DNA of 64,000 bases, from assembly GCF_000980895.1 (NCBI RefSeq), contig NZ_LAZX01000094.1, forward strand, positions 434,001 through 498,000, given 5' to 3'. Position numbers and translations under genes: made by a program. Positions 30,537 to 39,325 of the stretch are shown here, piece after piece. Within the stretch, counting starts at the first letter, position 1; each line of letters begins with the position of its first letter. The stretch is from Sphingomonas sp. Ag1. Its GTDB lineage: Bacteria; Pseudomonadota; Alphaproteobacteria; Sphingomonadales; Sphingomonadaceae. The notes beneath the pieces were generated by a model that had not been told where the DNA came from, made no database searches, and saw nothing but the letters and a program-made list of their open reading frames with translations.

Positions 30537-30968
30537 ATGCCTGGCATTGAGACTATTCACGCCTCGACCGTTGCGATCGACGGGCGGGGGATAATGCTGA
30601 TGGGTCCATCAGGCGTGGGTAAATCCGATCTCGCGCTTCGCCTGATCGATCGGGGGGCGTTGCTGGTGTCCGATGACTATACCCGGCTCACACCGACGCC
30701 CTCGGCATTGCTCGCCAGTGCGCCAATGACCATTGGCGGGCGCCTGGAAATTCGCGGCCTCGGGATTGTGCCGGTTCCCCACGTTGATGACGTGCCCGTC
30801 GCGCTGGCCGTCCGGCTTCTCCGGGACAACATGCCCGCGCCCGAGCGTATGCCGGAACGATTGGTCGAGACGTTCGCTGGAATAGCGGTTCGGCTCGTGA
30901 ACCTTGATCCACGACCGGCCTCCGCACCACTCGTCATCGAATATGCCTTGAGACACGATTTCCCATGA
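30537..30968 (+). CDS. hprK: Short HPr kinase/phosphorylase
   Basis: Phosphorylates a serine of HPr and thereby gates the regulatory PTS. At 143 residues it is the short alphaproteobacterial form: only the C-terminal kinase domain, with Walker A GPSGVGKSDLAL, and the DDYTRL loop; the N-terminal domain of Gram-positive HprK is absent. The last residues overlap the RapZ start in ATGA. The target site, Ser47, is present in the HPr encoded 1.3 kb downstream. ATG 30537 is preferred over an upstream in-frame ATG inside chvG. Confidence 0.92.
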   Translation: MPGIETIHASTVAIDGRGIMLMGPSGVGKSDLALRLIDRGALLVSDDYTRLTPTPSALLASAPMTIGGRLEIRGLGIVPVPHVDDVPVALAVRLLRDNMPAPERMPERLVETFAGIAVRLVNLDPRPASAPLVIEYALRHDFP

Positions 30969-31879
30969 CGCCTCCTTCCCAAATCCTGCTGGTCACCGGG
31001 ATGTCCGGAGCAGGCAAATCCACCGCCCTGAACACGCTGGAGGATCTGGGATGGGAGATCGTCGACAATCTCCCCCTGTTCCTGCTCGATCGCCTGCTTA
31101 GTGCCGAGGCGGCTCTTGGTCGTGATGAGACGTCACGTCCGCTTGCCATCGGCATCGGCGCGAACACGCGGGACTTCGATGCGGAAGCGATCGTGAGACT
31201 GGTCGATCGGCTTCGGTCCGCCGGTCGGCACGACATCAGCGTCCTGTTCCTTGACTGCGCATCCGACGAGCTTGCCCGGCGCTATGATGAAACGCGCCGT
31301 CGCCACCCCCTCGCCGCCGACCGCCCCGCACGGGAAGGGATCGAGCGGGAGCGTGCCCTTGTCGATCCACTGCGCCGCTGGGCTGCGGGCCTGATTGACA
31401 CCAGCTACTACACCAGTGCCGATCTCGCACAGGCTATCCGGCGCCGGTTCTTCCACCCGGGTCTGGGAGAACCCGCGATCACGGTCATGTCTTTCGGCTT
31501 CTCGCGGGGCTTGCCCCGGGACGCCGATCTCGTCTTCGACATGCGGTTTTTGCGCAACCCGCATTGGGATCCCGCGTTGCGTCCGGGCACGGGTATCGAC
31601 GCGCCGGTCGCGGACTATGTTGCGCAAGATCCTGCCTATGAGCCTGCCGTGTCGCGGATCGAGGACCTTCTGCTGCTGTTGCTGCCCCGCTACCGCGCCG
31701 AAGGAAAATCCTATATCAATATCGCTTTCGGTTGTACCGGCGGAAGACACCGGTCGGTCCATGTGGCGGAGCGCGTGGCGGCGCGGTTGCGCAGCGCGGC
31801 ATTTTCGCCCACGGTGGTCCATCGGGATCTTGCGGCACTGCAGCAGGGTACGTTCGAGGATCGGCCTGACGGGCAATGA
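30965..31879 (+). CDS. rapZ: RapZ-family nucleotide-binding protein
   Basis: P-loop protein of the RapZ family, 304 residues. In enterics RapZ is an RNA-binding adaptor that controls amino-sugar synthesis; in alphaproteobacteria its role is not settled. Motifs: Walker A GMSGAGKST near residue 10, a Walker B-like LFLDC, and the conserved C-terminal domain with FGCTGGRHRSVHVAERVA. The start overlaps hprK and the stop overlaps the next gene (both ATGA), so it is translationally coupled in the PTS cassette. Confidence 0.93.
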   Translation: MTPPSQILLVTGMSGAGKSTALNTLEDLGWEIVDNLPLFLLDRLLSAEAALGRDETSRPLAIGIGANTRDFDAEAIVRLVDRLRSAGRHDISVLFLDCASDELARRYDETRRRHPLAADRPAREGIERERALVDPLRRWAAGLIDTSYYTSADLAQAIRRRFFHPGLGEPAITVMSFGFSRGLPRDADLVFDMRFLRNPHWDPALRPGTGIDAPVADYVAQDPAYEPAVSRIEDLLLLLLPRYRAEGKSYINIAFGCTGGRHRSVHVAERVAARLRSAAFSPTVVHRDLAALQQGTFEDRPDGQ

Positions 31880-32310
31880 ACGGATTGACGACACAGATGA
31901 TCGGGCTGGTGCTCGTTACGCACGGCCGGCTGGCCGATGAATTCGTGACGGCAATGGAACATGTGGTGGGGCCGCAGGAGCAGGTGCGCACGGTCGCGAT
32001 CGGCCCTGACGACGACATGGAGGCGCGCCGCGCGGATATTCGCCAGGCGATCGCCGATGTTGACGGCGGGCGCGGCGTCATCGTCCTGACCGACCTGTTC
32101 GGCGGCACGCCCTCCAACCTCGCCATTTCGTTGATGGAGCGCGGCCACATCGAGGTGATCGCAGGCATCAACCTGCCCATGCTGATCCGGCTTGAGTCGG
32201 CGCGTCGCAAGATGGGGGTTGCCGCCGCGGTCGCAGCCGCGCGAGAGGCAGGGCGAAAGTACATTTCTGTCGCCTCCGAGGTTCTGGGTATGGGCGAAGC
32301 GGTCGCGTGA
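31876..32310 (+). CDS. EIIA-Man-type PTS protein
   Basis: Soluble phosphocarrier of the mannose-family PTS, 144 residues. The phosphoryl-accepting His16 lies in LVLVTHGRLADEF, and a Rossmann-like LTDLFGGTPSNLA strand-turn follows. No EIIB, EIIC or EIID is present, so it cannot transport sugar; in this cassette it is thought to act as a regulatory phosphate sink or sensor. It overlaps rapZ (ATGA) and is followed by HPr starting in its stop (GTGA). Confidence 0.93.
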   Translation: MNGLTTQMIGLVLVTHGRLADEFVTAMEHVVGPQEQVRTVAIGPDDDMEARRADIRQAIADVDGGRGVIVLTDLFGGTPSNLAISLMERGHIEVIAGINLPMLIRLESARRKMGVAAAVAAAREAGRKYISVASEVLGMGEAVA

Positions 32311-32576
32311 CGGTCTCGCGCGAGGTTCTCATTTCCAACCGCCGTGGGCTCCACGCACGGGCCAGCGCGAAGTTCGTCACCCTTGCAACGCAGCAGCCGA
32401 TCGCGGTGCAGGTCGCGAAGGGGAGTGCTACCGTGACGGGCACGTCGATCATGGGGCTGATGATGCTGGGCGCCGCGAAGGGCGACACGATCACGATCAG
32501 CGCGCAGGGCGACAATGCCGCTCAGGTGGTCGACACGATGTGCGCCCTTGTCGAAGAGAAGTTCGGCGAAGACTGA
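32307..32576 (+). CDS. ptsH: HPr phosphocarrier protein
   Basis: Small 89-residue phosphocarrier. His16 in RGLHARASAKF accepts phosphate from EI; Ser47 in the TSIMGLMML motif is the HPr kinase target. Both regulatory sites are intact. The start is GTG inside the stop of the EIIA gene (GTGA). No EI gene lies in the window, so the EI (PtsP-type, if any) must be elsewhere. With HprK nearby this HPr can report energy or nutrient state to ChvG-ChvI-associated control, as proposed for the family. Confidence 0.95.
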   Translation: MTVSREVLISNRRGLHARASAKFVTLATQQPIAVQVAKGSATVTGTSIMGLMMLGAAKGDTITISAQGDNAAQVVDTMCALVEEKFGED

Positions 32577-32589
32577 CAACGGATCAGAG

Positions 32590-33396
32590 ATGCCGCGTAC
32601 CATCACCGCTTTTTCCAATCCGCTGGTCAAGCGGATCCAATCGCTGCGCGACAAGCGTCATCGCCGCGAAGAAGGCCTCTTCCTTGCCGAGGGGCTGCGC
32701 ATCCTGACTGAGGCGCGCGAGACAGGCCGTGTTCCGCGCTATCTGTTCTTTGCCGCCCCCAGCGCCCGGCATCCGCTCGTATCCGCACTGGTGGATGCGG
32801 TCGAAGGCAGCGGCGGCGAAGCGATCGAGACCAGCGAAGCGATCCTCTCGAAGCTGTCGGGCAAGGATAATCCCCAGGCCGTGGTCGGTGCGTTCGACAC
32901 GTTCGATTCGCGTCTCGAGGATCTTGATCGCACCACCAGCCCGATCTGGCTTGTCGCCGAACGGCTCCGAGATCCCGGTAACCTCGGCACGATCCTGCGC
33001 ACGGGAGATGCGGTGGGTGCGGGCGGACTGGTCCTGATCGGCGACAGCGTCGATCCATTCTCGACCGAAGCAGTGCGGGCCAGCATGGGGGCGCTGTTCA
33101 CCGTGCCACTGGTGCGCGCATCGTGGGACCAGTTCCTGCCTTGGCTGCGAAGCGGGCCCGGCCAGTTGGTCGGCCTGAGCCTGCGCACCGACAACCATTA
33201 CCGTCATGCAGATTATCAAACGCCCACCTTCCTTCTGACGGGCAACGAAGCGCAAGGCCTGCCGGCGGAGATCGAGGCGGAATGCGACCTCCTCGTCAAA
33301 ATGCCGATGCTTGGTAAAGCGGACAGCCTGAACGCGGCTGTCGCGACTGCGGTGATGGCGTATGAGGTCCTCGCCCACGCGCAGAACAGAGGGTAG
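32590..33396 (+). CDS. SpoU/TrmH-family RNA 2'-O-methyltransferase
   Basis: Knotted SAM-dependent methyltransferase acting on rRNA or tRNA ribose. 268 residues with a SpoU N-terminal RNA-binding domain (NPLVKRIQSLRDKRHRREEGLFLAEG) and the SPOUT catalytic half (RDPGNLGTILRTGDAVG, TGNEAQGLP, and the final KADSLNAAVATAVMAYE knot motif). The ATG at 32590 opens the recognisable domain. It is 13 bases after HPr, so it may be in the cassette transcript. Target nucleotide unknown. Confidence 0.9.
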   Translation: MPRTITAFSNPLVKRIQSLRDKRHRREEGLFLAEGLRILTEARETGRVPRYLFFAAPSARHPLVSALVDAVEGSGGEAIETSEAILSKLSGKDNPQAVVGAFDTFDSRLEDLDRTTSPIWLVAERLRDPGNLGTILRTGDAVGAGGLVLIGDSVDPFSTEAVRASMGALFTVPLVRASWDQFLPWLRSGPGQLVGLSLRTDNHYRHADYQTPTFLLTGNEAQGLPAEIEAECDLLVKMPMLGKADSLNAAVATAVMAYEVLAHAQNRG

Positions 33397-33402
33397 CTTT
33401 TC

Positions 33403-33879
33403 ATGTCCACGGCCGATCTCCCGTACCGACCCTGCGTGGGCGTCATGCTGCTCAATGGCAGCGGCAAGGTATTCGTCGGCCAGCGGCTGGATACTACCCT
33501 GGAGGCTTGGCAGATGCCCCAAGGCGGCATCGACCCGGGCGAGCAACCCCTGGAAACGGCGCTGCGCGAACTGGGCGAGGAAACCGGTATCCGGCCAGAG
33601 CACGTCTCCCTGATCGCCGAGGCGCCGCAGGAGTTCCGCTACGACCTTCCGCCTGAGCTCATTGGGAAGGTATGGAAGGGCCGCTACCGCGGGCAAGTCC
33701 AGCGCTGGTTCCTCTTCCGCTTCCTCGGCTCGGACAATGACATCCGGATCGACACGCAGCATCCCGAATTCCGCGCCTGGAAATGGGCAGACCCCGCAGA
33801 CTTGCCGACCATCATTGTTCCGTTCAAGCGCACGCTCTATCGGGAAGTGCTCGGCGCCTTTTCAACTCACCTCGGTTGA
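33403..33879 (+). CDS. rppH: RNA pyrophosphohydrolase
   Basis: Removes pyrophosphate from the 5' end of mRNAs to open them to decay. 158 residues, a typical RppH. The NUDIX box is GGIDPGEQPLETALRELGEETG, inside the family's WQMPQGGIDPGE context; further signs are the PYRPCVGVMLLN opening and the KWADPADLPTIIVPFKR end. It begins 6 bases after the methyltransferase gene. NUDIX box and length fit RppH rather than the CoA-type NUDIX at the end of the window. Confidence 0.93.
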   Translation: MSTADLPYRPCVGVMLLNGSGKVFVGQRLDTTLEAWQMPQGGIDPGEQPLETALRELGEETGIRPEHVSLIAEAPQEFRYDLPPELIGKVWKGRYRGQVQRWFLFRFLGSDNDIRIDTQHPEFRAWKWADPADLPTIIVPFKRTLYREVLGAFSTHLG

Positions 33880-33936
33880 CCCACTGCCCACCGGCCTTCC
33901 GTTCACCCGCTTCACGCTTTTAGGTATGACTGCATC

Positions 33937-34845
33937 GTGATCTACCCGCTCCTCCTGATCGCTGCGACAGCTGCTGCTGATGGAGGCGCCACGCAGGATG
34001 AGGAGCGGATCGTCATTCCGCCGCCGATCCGCGCGATGCTGGATGCCGCCATCGCCTCGGGTAACGAGAACGAGGTTTCGACCATCGTCAAATATGCCCG
34101 CGCCGCCGATCCGGCGAGCGGCGATGCTGTGCTGCGGATCGCGGACGAATGGCGCGAGGTGCGCGCCAAGGATCGCCAGACGCGGATCGTCCGGGCCGGC
34201 TGGACCGACCTGTGGGTCGGGCGCGCCGAGGTGGGAGGCTTCATCACGACCGGTAATTCCAACACGGCGGGCGCAACCGGCGTGCTGGACCTGACGCGCG
34301 AAGGGCTGGAGTGGCGGCACAAGCTACGCGGGCGGATCGATTACCAGCGCAGCCTCGGCATCACCACGCGCGAACATTATCTCGCCGCTTATGAGCCCAA
34401 CTGGAAACTCGATTCCCGTCGCTATGTCTATGGCGCGCTTCAGTATGAAAGCGATCGCTTCCTGGGCTATTCCGATCGTTATTCGGCATCGGCCGGTGCG
34501 GGTTACAGCGCGATCCAGTCACCCAAGGTGACGCTGAACCTGGAACTGGGCCCTGCCTTCCGTCACACGGAATTCACCGATGCAACGGTGGAGAGCAGCA
34601 TCGCAGCGCGCGGGAGCGTGGACTTTGACTGGAAACTGACCCCCGGCCTGACGCTGCGGCAGGACGCATCGGCCTATCTGCAGCAGTTCAACTCCACCGT
34701 CAGCAGCACGACCGCGATGGCCGCCAAGCTGCTGGGGCCGCTCTCCGCGCAGGTGAGCTACACAGTACAATATGAAAGCATGCCGCCCGAGGGCCGCGTG
34801 TCCACGGACACGATCAGCCGGGCGTCGCTGGTGTATACGTTCTGA
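33937..34845 (+). CDS. DUF481 outer-membrane barrel protein
   Basis: 302-residue protein starting at GTG with a short hydrophobic leader (YPLLLIAATAAADGG). The rest alternates polar and hydrophobic residues over many antiparallel strands (for example WTDLWVGRAEVGGFITTG and LVYTF at the C-terminus), the pattern of the DUF481 salt-induced outer-membrane family. Small-solute or structural role unknown. The C-terminal phenylalanine (VYTF) is what the barrel-assembly machine recognises. Single gene, convergent with suhB. Confidence 0.8.
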   Translation: MIYPLLLIAATAAADGGATQDEERIVIPPPIRAMLDAAIASGNENEVSTIVKYARAADPASGDAVLRIADEWREVRAKDRQTRIVRAGWTDLWVGRAEVGGFITTGNSNTAGATGVLDLTREGLEWRHKLRGRIDYQRSLGITTREHYLAAYEPNWKLDSRRYVYGALQYESDRFLGYSDRYSASAGAGYSAIQSPKVTLNLELGPAFRHTEFTDATVESSIAARGSVDFDWKLTPGLTLRQDASAYLQQFNSTVSSTTAMAAKLLGPLSAQVSYTVQYESMPPEGRVSTDTISRASLVYTF

Positions 34846-34902
34846 CAGCCATGCGCGCGCGCCTTGAACGGGCACGCGCAAACATTCCCGAGCAGCGTCA
34901 AC

Positions 34903-35715
34903 TCAGCGGAGCGCACCAGCCAGCAGCTTGTGCAATTTGGAGTGCAGGCCGTCATTGGCGGCGAGGAACTCGTTGCGTTCCAGCGCGCGATCACCACCGC
35001 GGAAATCGGTCACGAAGCCGCCGGCTTCCTTGACCAGCAACATGCCGGCGGCGACGTCCCAGATGTGCAGCTTTGATTCCCAATAACCGTCGAACCGGCC
35101 GGCCGCGACCCAGGCAAGATCAAGCGCCGCCGAGCCCAGCCGGCGGATACCCGCCACCTGCGGCGCAATGGAGCCGAAGATGCGGGTCCATTCGGCAAAG
35201 TCACCATGGCCCATGAACGGGATGCCGGTCGCGACGACCGCCTCGGTCAGCTCACGACGAGAAGATACGCGCAGGCGCTGGTCCTGCAACCACGCCCCGC
35301 GTCCCTTCTCCGCCCAGAAGCTTTCGTCGGTCAGCGGCTGGTAGATCAGCGCGGTCGTGATGTCACGCTTGCCGTTGGGCATCGGCTCTTCAACCGCGAT
35401 CGACATCGCGAAATGCGGGATGCCGTGCAAGAAGTTGGTGGTGCCATCGAGCGGGTCGATGATGAAACGCGGCTTGTTGGGGTCGCCCGCCACTTCGCCG
35501 CGCTCTTCCATGATGAAGCCCCAGTCGGGTCGCGCCTTGGAAAGCTCCTCATACAGCGTCTGCTCGGCACGCTTGTCAGCCATGGACACGAAATCCGCCG
35601 GCCCCTTGCGGCTCACCTGAAGGTGCTGGACTTCGTTGAAGTCGCGCCGCAGCCGTGGCGCGGCCTTGCGAGCGGCGCGTTCGATGACGGTGAAGAGACC
35701 GGAATGAGCTGGCAT
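34903..35715 (-). CDS. suhB: Inositol-1-monophosphatase SuhB
   Basis: Magnesium-dependent inositol monophosphatase family; SuhB also helps rRNA antitermination in other bacteria. 270 residues. Motifs: GFIMEERGE (metal), the DPLDGTTNFLHGIP fingerprint, and WDVAAGMLLVKEAGG, the second fingerprint. Inositol chemistry would fit sphingolipid- and inositol-using sphingomonads but that is inference. Leftward, with no obvious operon partners; the efp gene lies about 100 bases away on the same strand. Confidence 0.94.
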   Translation of the reverse strand: MPAHSGLFTVIERAARKAAPRLRRDFNEVQHLQVSRKGPADFVSMADKRAEQTLYEELSKARPDWGFIMEERGEVAGDPNKPRFIIDPLDGTTNFLHGIPHFAMSIAVEEPMPNGKRDITTALIYQPLTDESFWAEKGRGAWLQDQRLRVSSRRELTEAVVATGIPFMGHGDFAEWTRIFGSIAPQVAGIRRLGSAALDLAWVAAGRFDGYWESKLHIWDVAAGMLLVKEAGGFVTDFRGGDRALERNEFLAANDGLHSKLHKLLAGALR

Positions 35716-35823
35716 GTCGTCTACTTTCTTGCTTCCCCGTGAGGAAGCGAGGGGAGGGCCTGAAACGAAAACGCGACGCCGGGAGACATGCCCTCCCCTG
35801 GCCCCTCCCGCCTGCGGGAAAGA

Positions 35824-36387
35824 CTATTCGGCGCGGCGGACGTAGGTCTGCTCGTACACGTCGACCACGATGCGCGTGCCGCTTGCGATGTGCGGCGGCA
35901 CCATCACGCGCACGCCATTGTCGAGCACGGCCGGCTTGTAGCTGGACGAGGCGGTCTGCCCCTTCACCACGGCGTCCGCCTCGACGATCGTCGCCTCGAT
36001 CGTATCCGGCAGCTGCACGCTGATGGCTTCCTCTTCGTAGAGTTCCATCACCACGTCCATGCCATCCTGCAGGAACGCGGCGGCATCACCAAGCAGATCG
36101 CGCGGCAGCGTCACCTGGTCATAGGTTTCCTTGTCCATGAACACGAGGCTGTCGCCCTCAGCGAACAGGAACTGGAAATCCTTGGTATCAAGGCGAACGC
36201 GCTCCACCGTTTCCGCCGAGCGGAAACGCACGTTATTCTTGCGACCATCGCGCAGGTTCTTGAGTTCGACCTGCATATAGGCGCCGCCCTTGCCGGGCTG
36301 CGTATGCTGGATCTTCACGGCGCGCCAGATGCCGCCTTCATACTCGATAATGTTACCCGGACGGATATCGACGCCGCTGATCTTCAT
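35824..36387 (-). CDS. efp: Elongation factor P
   Basis: Stimulates peptide bond formation at polyproline stalls, relevant here because TonB, LptD and others are proline-rich. 187 residues. The modifiable loop lysine is Lys33 in the PGKGG loop (Lys in the usual position); the modifying EpmA/EpmB genes are not in this window. Domain I ([14 protein letters not shown]), II ([13 protein letters not shown]) and III ([18 protein letters not shown]) are all present. Leftward gene, with a short GC-rich gap before it. Confidence 0.96.
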   Translation of the reverse strand: MKISGVDIRPGNIIEYEGGIWRAVKIQHTQPGKGGAYMQVELKNLRDGRKNNVRFRSAETVERVRLDTKDFQFLFAEGDSLVFMDKETYDQVTLPRDLLGDAAAFLQDGMDVVMELYEEEAISVQLPDTIEATIVEADAVVKGQTASSSYKPAVLDNGVRVMVPPHIASGTRIVVDVYEQTYVRRAE

Positions 36388-36421
36388 GGTCTATACCTGC
36401 TGGAAAGAGCGATGGGCGCGT

Positions 36422-37015
36422 CTAGCGGCGAAGTGCCGATCCGGCAAGCAGCGGGTATGGATTGACCGGCGTTCCCTGATGCCAGCGCTCACCCGGCGCC
36501 ATCCGGTTGACCGCGAAATGCAGGTGCGTGTTGCCCGCCCCTGCGTTGCCCGTGTCGCCGACAAATCCCAGCAGCGTGCCGCGCTGAACCGGTGATCCTT
36601 CGCGGATTCCCGGGGCGTAGCCGGCGAGATGCGCATAATAATAGATCCATTCCCGGCCCGGCGAGCGGACGTAGAGCGTGGTGCCGCCGGCGGCGCTTTC
36701 GAAGAGCTTTTCCACCTGCCCCGGGGCGGCCGCGAGGACCGGGGTTCCGCCCGGGGCGGGGATGTCGATTGCCTGGTGCGCGCGAGTGCCGTCGCCGCGG
36801 CTGTCGCCCCAGCTGTCGGCGATCTGATCCGCCGAAACCCCTGCCACGGGCATGCCGATCGTGGCCGCGACCGGGAATTCAGCGGGGGGTATCGGCCTGT
36901 CTGCGGAGAAGTTTGGCCGCTTCTGAGGAGCGACTGGCCCGAAGGACAGCATGGAGGCGAAACCGATCACCGCCAGCAGGATGAGGGACAAGATCGTTCC
37001 GCCCAGCCGCGTCAT
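36422..37015 (-). CDS. M23 peptidase-family protein
   Basis: Peptidoglycan LytM-type endopeptidase, 197 residues with one N-terminal membrane anchor (IGTLSLILLAVIGFASML region; ILSLILLAVIGFASML). The zinc-site motifs are intact: a first His/Asp pair in AHQAIDIPAP, and the closing HLHFAVN motif, with GDTGNAGAGNTHLH. The intact metal ligands argue for activity rather than the degenerate EnvC/NlpD type. It is leftward and follows efp closely on the other side of the efp promoter. Confidence 0.85.
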   Translation of the reverse strand: MTRLGGTILSLILLAVIGFASMLSFGPVAPQKRPNFSADRPIPPAEFPVAATIGMPVAGVSADQIADSWGDSRGDGTRAHQAIDIPAPGGTPVLAAAPGQVEKLFESAAGGTTLYVRSPGREWIYYYAHLAGYAPGIREGSPVQRGTLLGFVGDTGNAGAGNTHLHFAVNRMAPGERWHQGTPVNPYPLLAGSALRR

Positions 37016-37138
37016 TGCATCCTGGCTCCCCTGCCGGTTCCAACCAAGCGAAGGCAGGGGCCGGAGCCTCTACCTTCATCATCGGCAAACCGATCAGGCG
37101 GCGGTTGTTTCCCGCCGGGCGAGGGCTGAGCGTCGTGT

Positions 37139-37816
37139 TCAGCCGAGCGCGGCGTTGAACGCGCGGACGGCCGCTGCCTCGTCACCGCTCCAGACCGCGC
37201 CCGACACGGCGATGAAATCCGCGCCCGCAGCAACGAGCGGCGGCGCGTTTTCTGGGGTGATTCCGCCAATCGCCACGCAGGGAAGTTCGAACAGGGTCGA
37301 CCACCAGGACAGGATCACGGGTTCGGGGCGATGCTTCACCTCCTTGGTGGTGGTGGGATAGAAGCTGCCGAAGGCGACATAGTCCGCACCTGCGTCCCCC
37401 GCCTCCATCGCAAGGTGACGGCTGTCGTGGCAGGTAACGCCGATCTGGACGCCGGGGCCGAGGATCTGCCGCGCCTCGCGCGGGTCGCCATCCTCCTGGC
37501 CGAGATGGACACCGTCGGCGCCGAGCCGCTTGGCGAGCGAGATGCTGTCGTTGACGATGAACGCCACGTCGCGGTCGGCGCAGATGCGCTGCAGCGGCTC
37601 GGCGAAACGCGCGGCATCATGCTGGTTGATGTCCTTCACGCGATATTGAAACGCGGCCACGGGGCCAGCATCGAGCGCGCGGGCGAGACGGTCCGGGAAA
37701 GCGCCGGCAACGTCGAGCGGGGAGATCAGATACAGCTGGCACGGCGGGCGACGATCGTCGCGCTTGAACGCGGCAGCAAATTCGGGGTCGAGCGGGCCCA
37801 GGGGATCTTCGATCAT
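37139..37816 (-). CDS. thiE: Thiamine-phosphate synthase
   Basis: Joins HMP-PP and HET-P to make thiamine phosphate. 225 residues. A TIM barrel with the phosphate and Mg motifs QYRVKDINQH, FIVNDSISLAKRLGADGVHLGQEDGD, and the final FYPTTTKEVKH-type sequence and GGITPENAPPLVAAGADFIAVSGA. The first 20 residues are a loose N-terminal extension. No TPP riboswitch was recognised upstream, so its control is not explained by the sequence. Confidence 0.93.
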   Translation of the reverse strand: MIEDPLGPLDPEFAAAFKRDDRRPPCQLYLISPLDVAGAFPDRLARALDAGPVAAFQYRVKDINQHDAARFAEPLQRICADRDVAFIVNDSISLAKRLGADGVHLGQEDGDPREARQILGPGVQIGVTCHDSRHLAMEAGDAGADYVAFGSFYPTTTKEVKHRPEPVILSWWSTLFELPCVAIGGITPENAPPLVAAGADFIAVSGAVWSGDEAAAVRAFNAALG

Positions 37817-37917
37817 TTCACTCGCCTAGCCGCACGGACACGCATACGGAAGCCCGTGGCCAACACCTGCCCCCGCCCCGCGTGCAACGAACGCCATGCC
37901 TGCCGCGTTTAACCGCG

Positions 37918-38601
37918 ATGATGGCACATCGTTCGAGAGCCTTCGCCCTGCCGGCAGCGGCCGGCATCCTGGCGGTGCTGGCCGGGTGCAGCCAGCCGGC
38001 AAAGCAGGTGGCGCAGCTGCCGCCCGCGCCGACCGCGGTCGCGCACCAGCCGCCGCCGGTTGCACCGCCGCTGACCCCCGCGGGGATGCGCGCCGCGGCC
38101 GCCGCCACTGCGATCAACCCCTATGTCGGCGGCGCCGCGATGCTGGGCAACCGGACCATCGCGGAGAATTGCGCCAGCGCCCCCAATCTGCGGATGCTGA
38201 CCCGGGCGATCAGCCTGAGCACCGCGCGCCAGACCTTGTCCGCGGCCAGCCCGGTCACCGTCTTCGCGCCCACCGACAGCGCCTTCGGCCGCCTGAACCG
38301 CGGTGCGGTGAACCAGCTTCTTGCCCCCGCCAACCGGCCTGCGCTGGACCGGGTCATGAGCTATCACATGGTGCCCGGCACGATCACCCTCGCCGACCTG
38401 CGCGGGCGGATCGCCGCCGCGGGGGGATCGGTGCAGCTGCCCACGGTCGCGGGCGTGCCGCTGACCGCGACCAGCGACGGACAGGCGATCGCGCTGATCG
38501 ATGCCAATGGCAGCAAGAGCTATGTCGAGACGCCCGACGTCCAGCAGGTCAACGGGATCGTTCATGTGGTGAACGGCGTGCTCGTTCCCCGCATGGGCTG
38601 A
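37918..38601 (+). CDS. Fasciclin (FAS1)-domain lipoprotein
   Basis: 227-residue cell-surface or periplasmic protein. The leader (ALPAAAGILAVLAGC) ends in a lipobox, LAGC. After a Pro/Ala-rich linker (residues about 35-75) comes one FAS1 domain (AENCASAPNLRMLTRAISLS ... PVTVFAPTDSAFGRLNRGAVNQLL ... MSYHMVPGTITLADL ... IVHVVNGVL). Such proteins are adhesive. Two adjacent ATGs (37918, 37921) could start it. Divergent from thiE. Confidence 0.85.
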   Translation: MMAHRSRAFALPAAAGILAVLAGCSQPAKQVAQLPPAPTAVAHQPPPVAPPLTPAGMRAAAAATAINPYVGGAAMLGNRTIAENCASAPNLRMLTRAISLSTARQTLSAASPVTVFAPTDSAFGRLNRGAVNQLLAPANRPALDRVMSYHMVPGTITLADLRGRIAAAGGSVQLPTVAGVPLTATSDGQAIALIDANGSKSYVETPDVQQVNGIVHVVNGVLVPRMG

Positions 38602-38621
38602 CGGCGAGGGCCTAGCCCCCC

Positions 38622-39071
38622 TCAGCCGCGCCAGCGCGCGGCGGCCGCATCATCGGTGCTGCGCGCGTCGACCCAGCGCGTTTCCGCGCCCAGCCGCTCC
38701 CGCTTCCAGAACGGCGCATCGGTCTTCAACCGGTCGATGAGAAAGGCGCAGGCGTCGAGCGCGGCGGCGCGGTGCGCCGAACAGGCGGCAACAAACACGA
38801 TCCGGTCGCCGGGGTCCATCGGCCCAACCCGGTGCACGATCGTCACGCCCGCGAGCGGCCAGCGCGCGGACGCTTCCGCGGCAAGCGCCTCGAGCGCCCT
38901 CTCGGTGGCGCCGGGATAATGTTCCAGCGTCAGTTCGGTGACGCCATCGTCACCGCGCACCAGACCAGTGAAGGTCGCGACGGCGCCGCCCTGCGTGTCG
39001 CCCGCACCCTCGGCCAGCGTCATTTCCGCGGCGATATCGATCGGCGCGTCGCTGACCACGACGCGGATCAT
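38622..39071 (-). CDS. moaE: Molybdopterin synthase catalytic subunit
   Basis: 149 residues; puts two dithiolene sulfurs onto precursor Z using the MoaD carrier. Shown by the GGAVATFTGLVRGDDG opening motif, LTLEHYPGATERALEALAAEA, VTIVHRVGPMDPGDRIVFVAACSAHR and the catalytic lysine motif FKTDAPFWKRE (as LKTDAPFWKRE). moaD begins inside its start region, overlapping by 4 bases (the two are on the same strand, moaD first), the usual coupling. Confidence 0.94.
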   Translation of the reverse strand: MIRVVVSDAPIDIAAEMTLAEGAGDTQGGAVATFTGLVRGDDGVTELTLEHYPGATERALEALAAEASARWPLAGVTIVHRVGPMDPGDRIVFVAACSAHRAAALDACAFLIDRLKTDAPFWKRERLGAETRWVDARSTDDAAAARWRG

Positions 39072-39319
39072 CCGCCCGTCACCGGGGGGAAGATCGCGAT
39101 CTCCGCCGCGCCGTCGATCGGCGTATCGAGGGGCACGAAGTTCTGGTCACGTGCCGCCCGCAGCCGGTCGCGCCGAGCAAAGGCGGTGGCGTGCGCCTCG
39201 GACCGACCGGCGAGCCAGCCCACCAGATCGGCGATCGTGACCACGGTGGCCGGTGGGGCGACATCCTCCTCGGGCACGCCGACCTGCTCACGCACCCACG
39301 CGAAATACACCATCCGCAT
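39068..39319 (-). CDS. moaD: Molybdopterin synthase sulfur-carrier subunit
   Basis: 83-residue ubiquitin-like protein. The C-terminus ends in PPVTGG, the Gly-Gly tail that is adenylated and thiocarboxylated. It overlaps moaE by four bases, giving stoichiometric production. Gene start is only 7 bases after pgsA's stop on the same strand, so phospholipid and molybdopterin genes share a transcript, probably without functional meaning. Confidence 0.93.
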   Translation of the reverse strand: MRMVYFAWVREQVGVPEEDVAPPATVVTIADLVGWLAGRSEAHATAFARRDRLRAARDQNFVPLDTPIDGAAEIAIFPPVTGG

Positions 39320-39325
39320 GGCCGG

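Noticed and set aside
37817..37917. Possible TPP riboswitch before thiE
   Set aside because: The conserved CTGAGA and ACCCTTTGAACCTGA-type blocks were not found in the 100-base gap.
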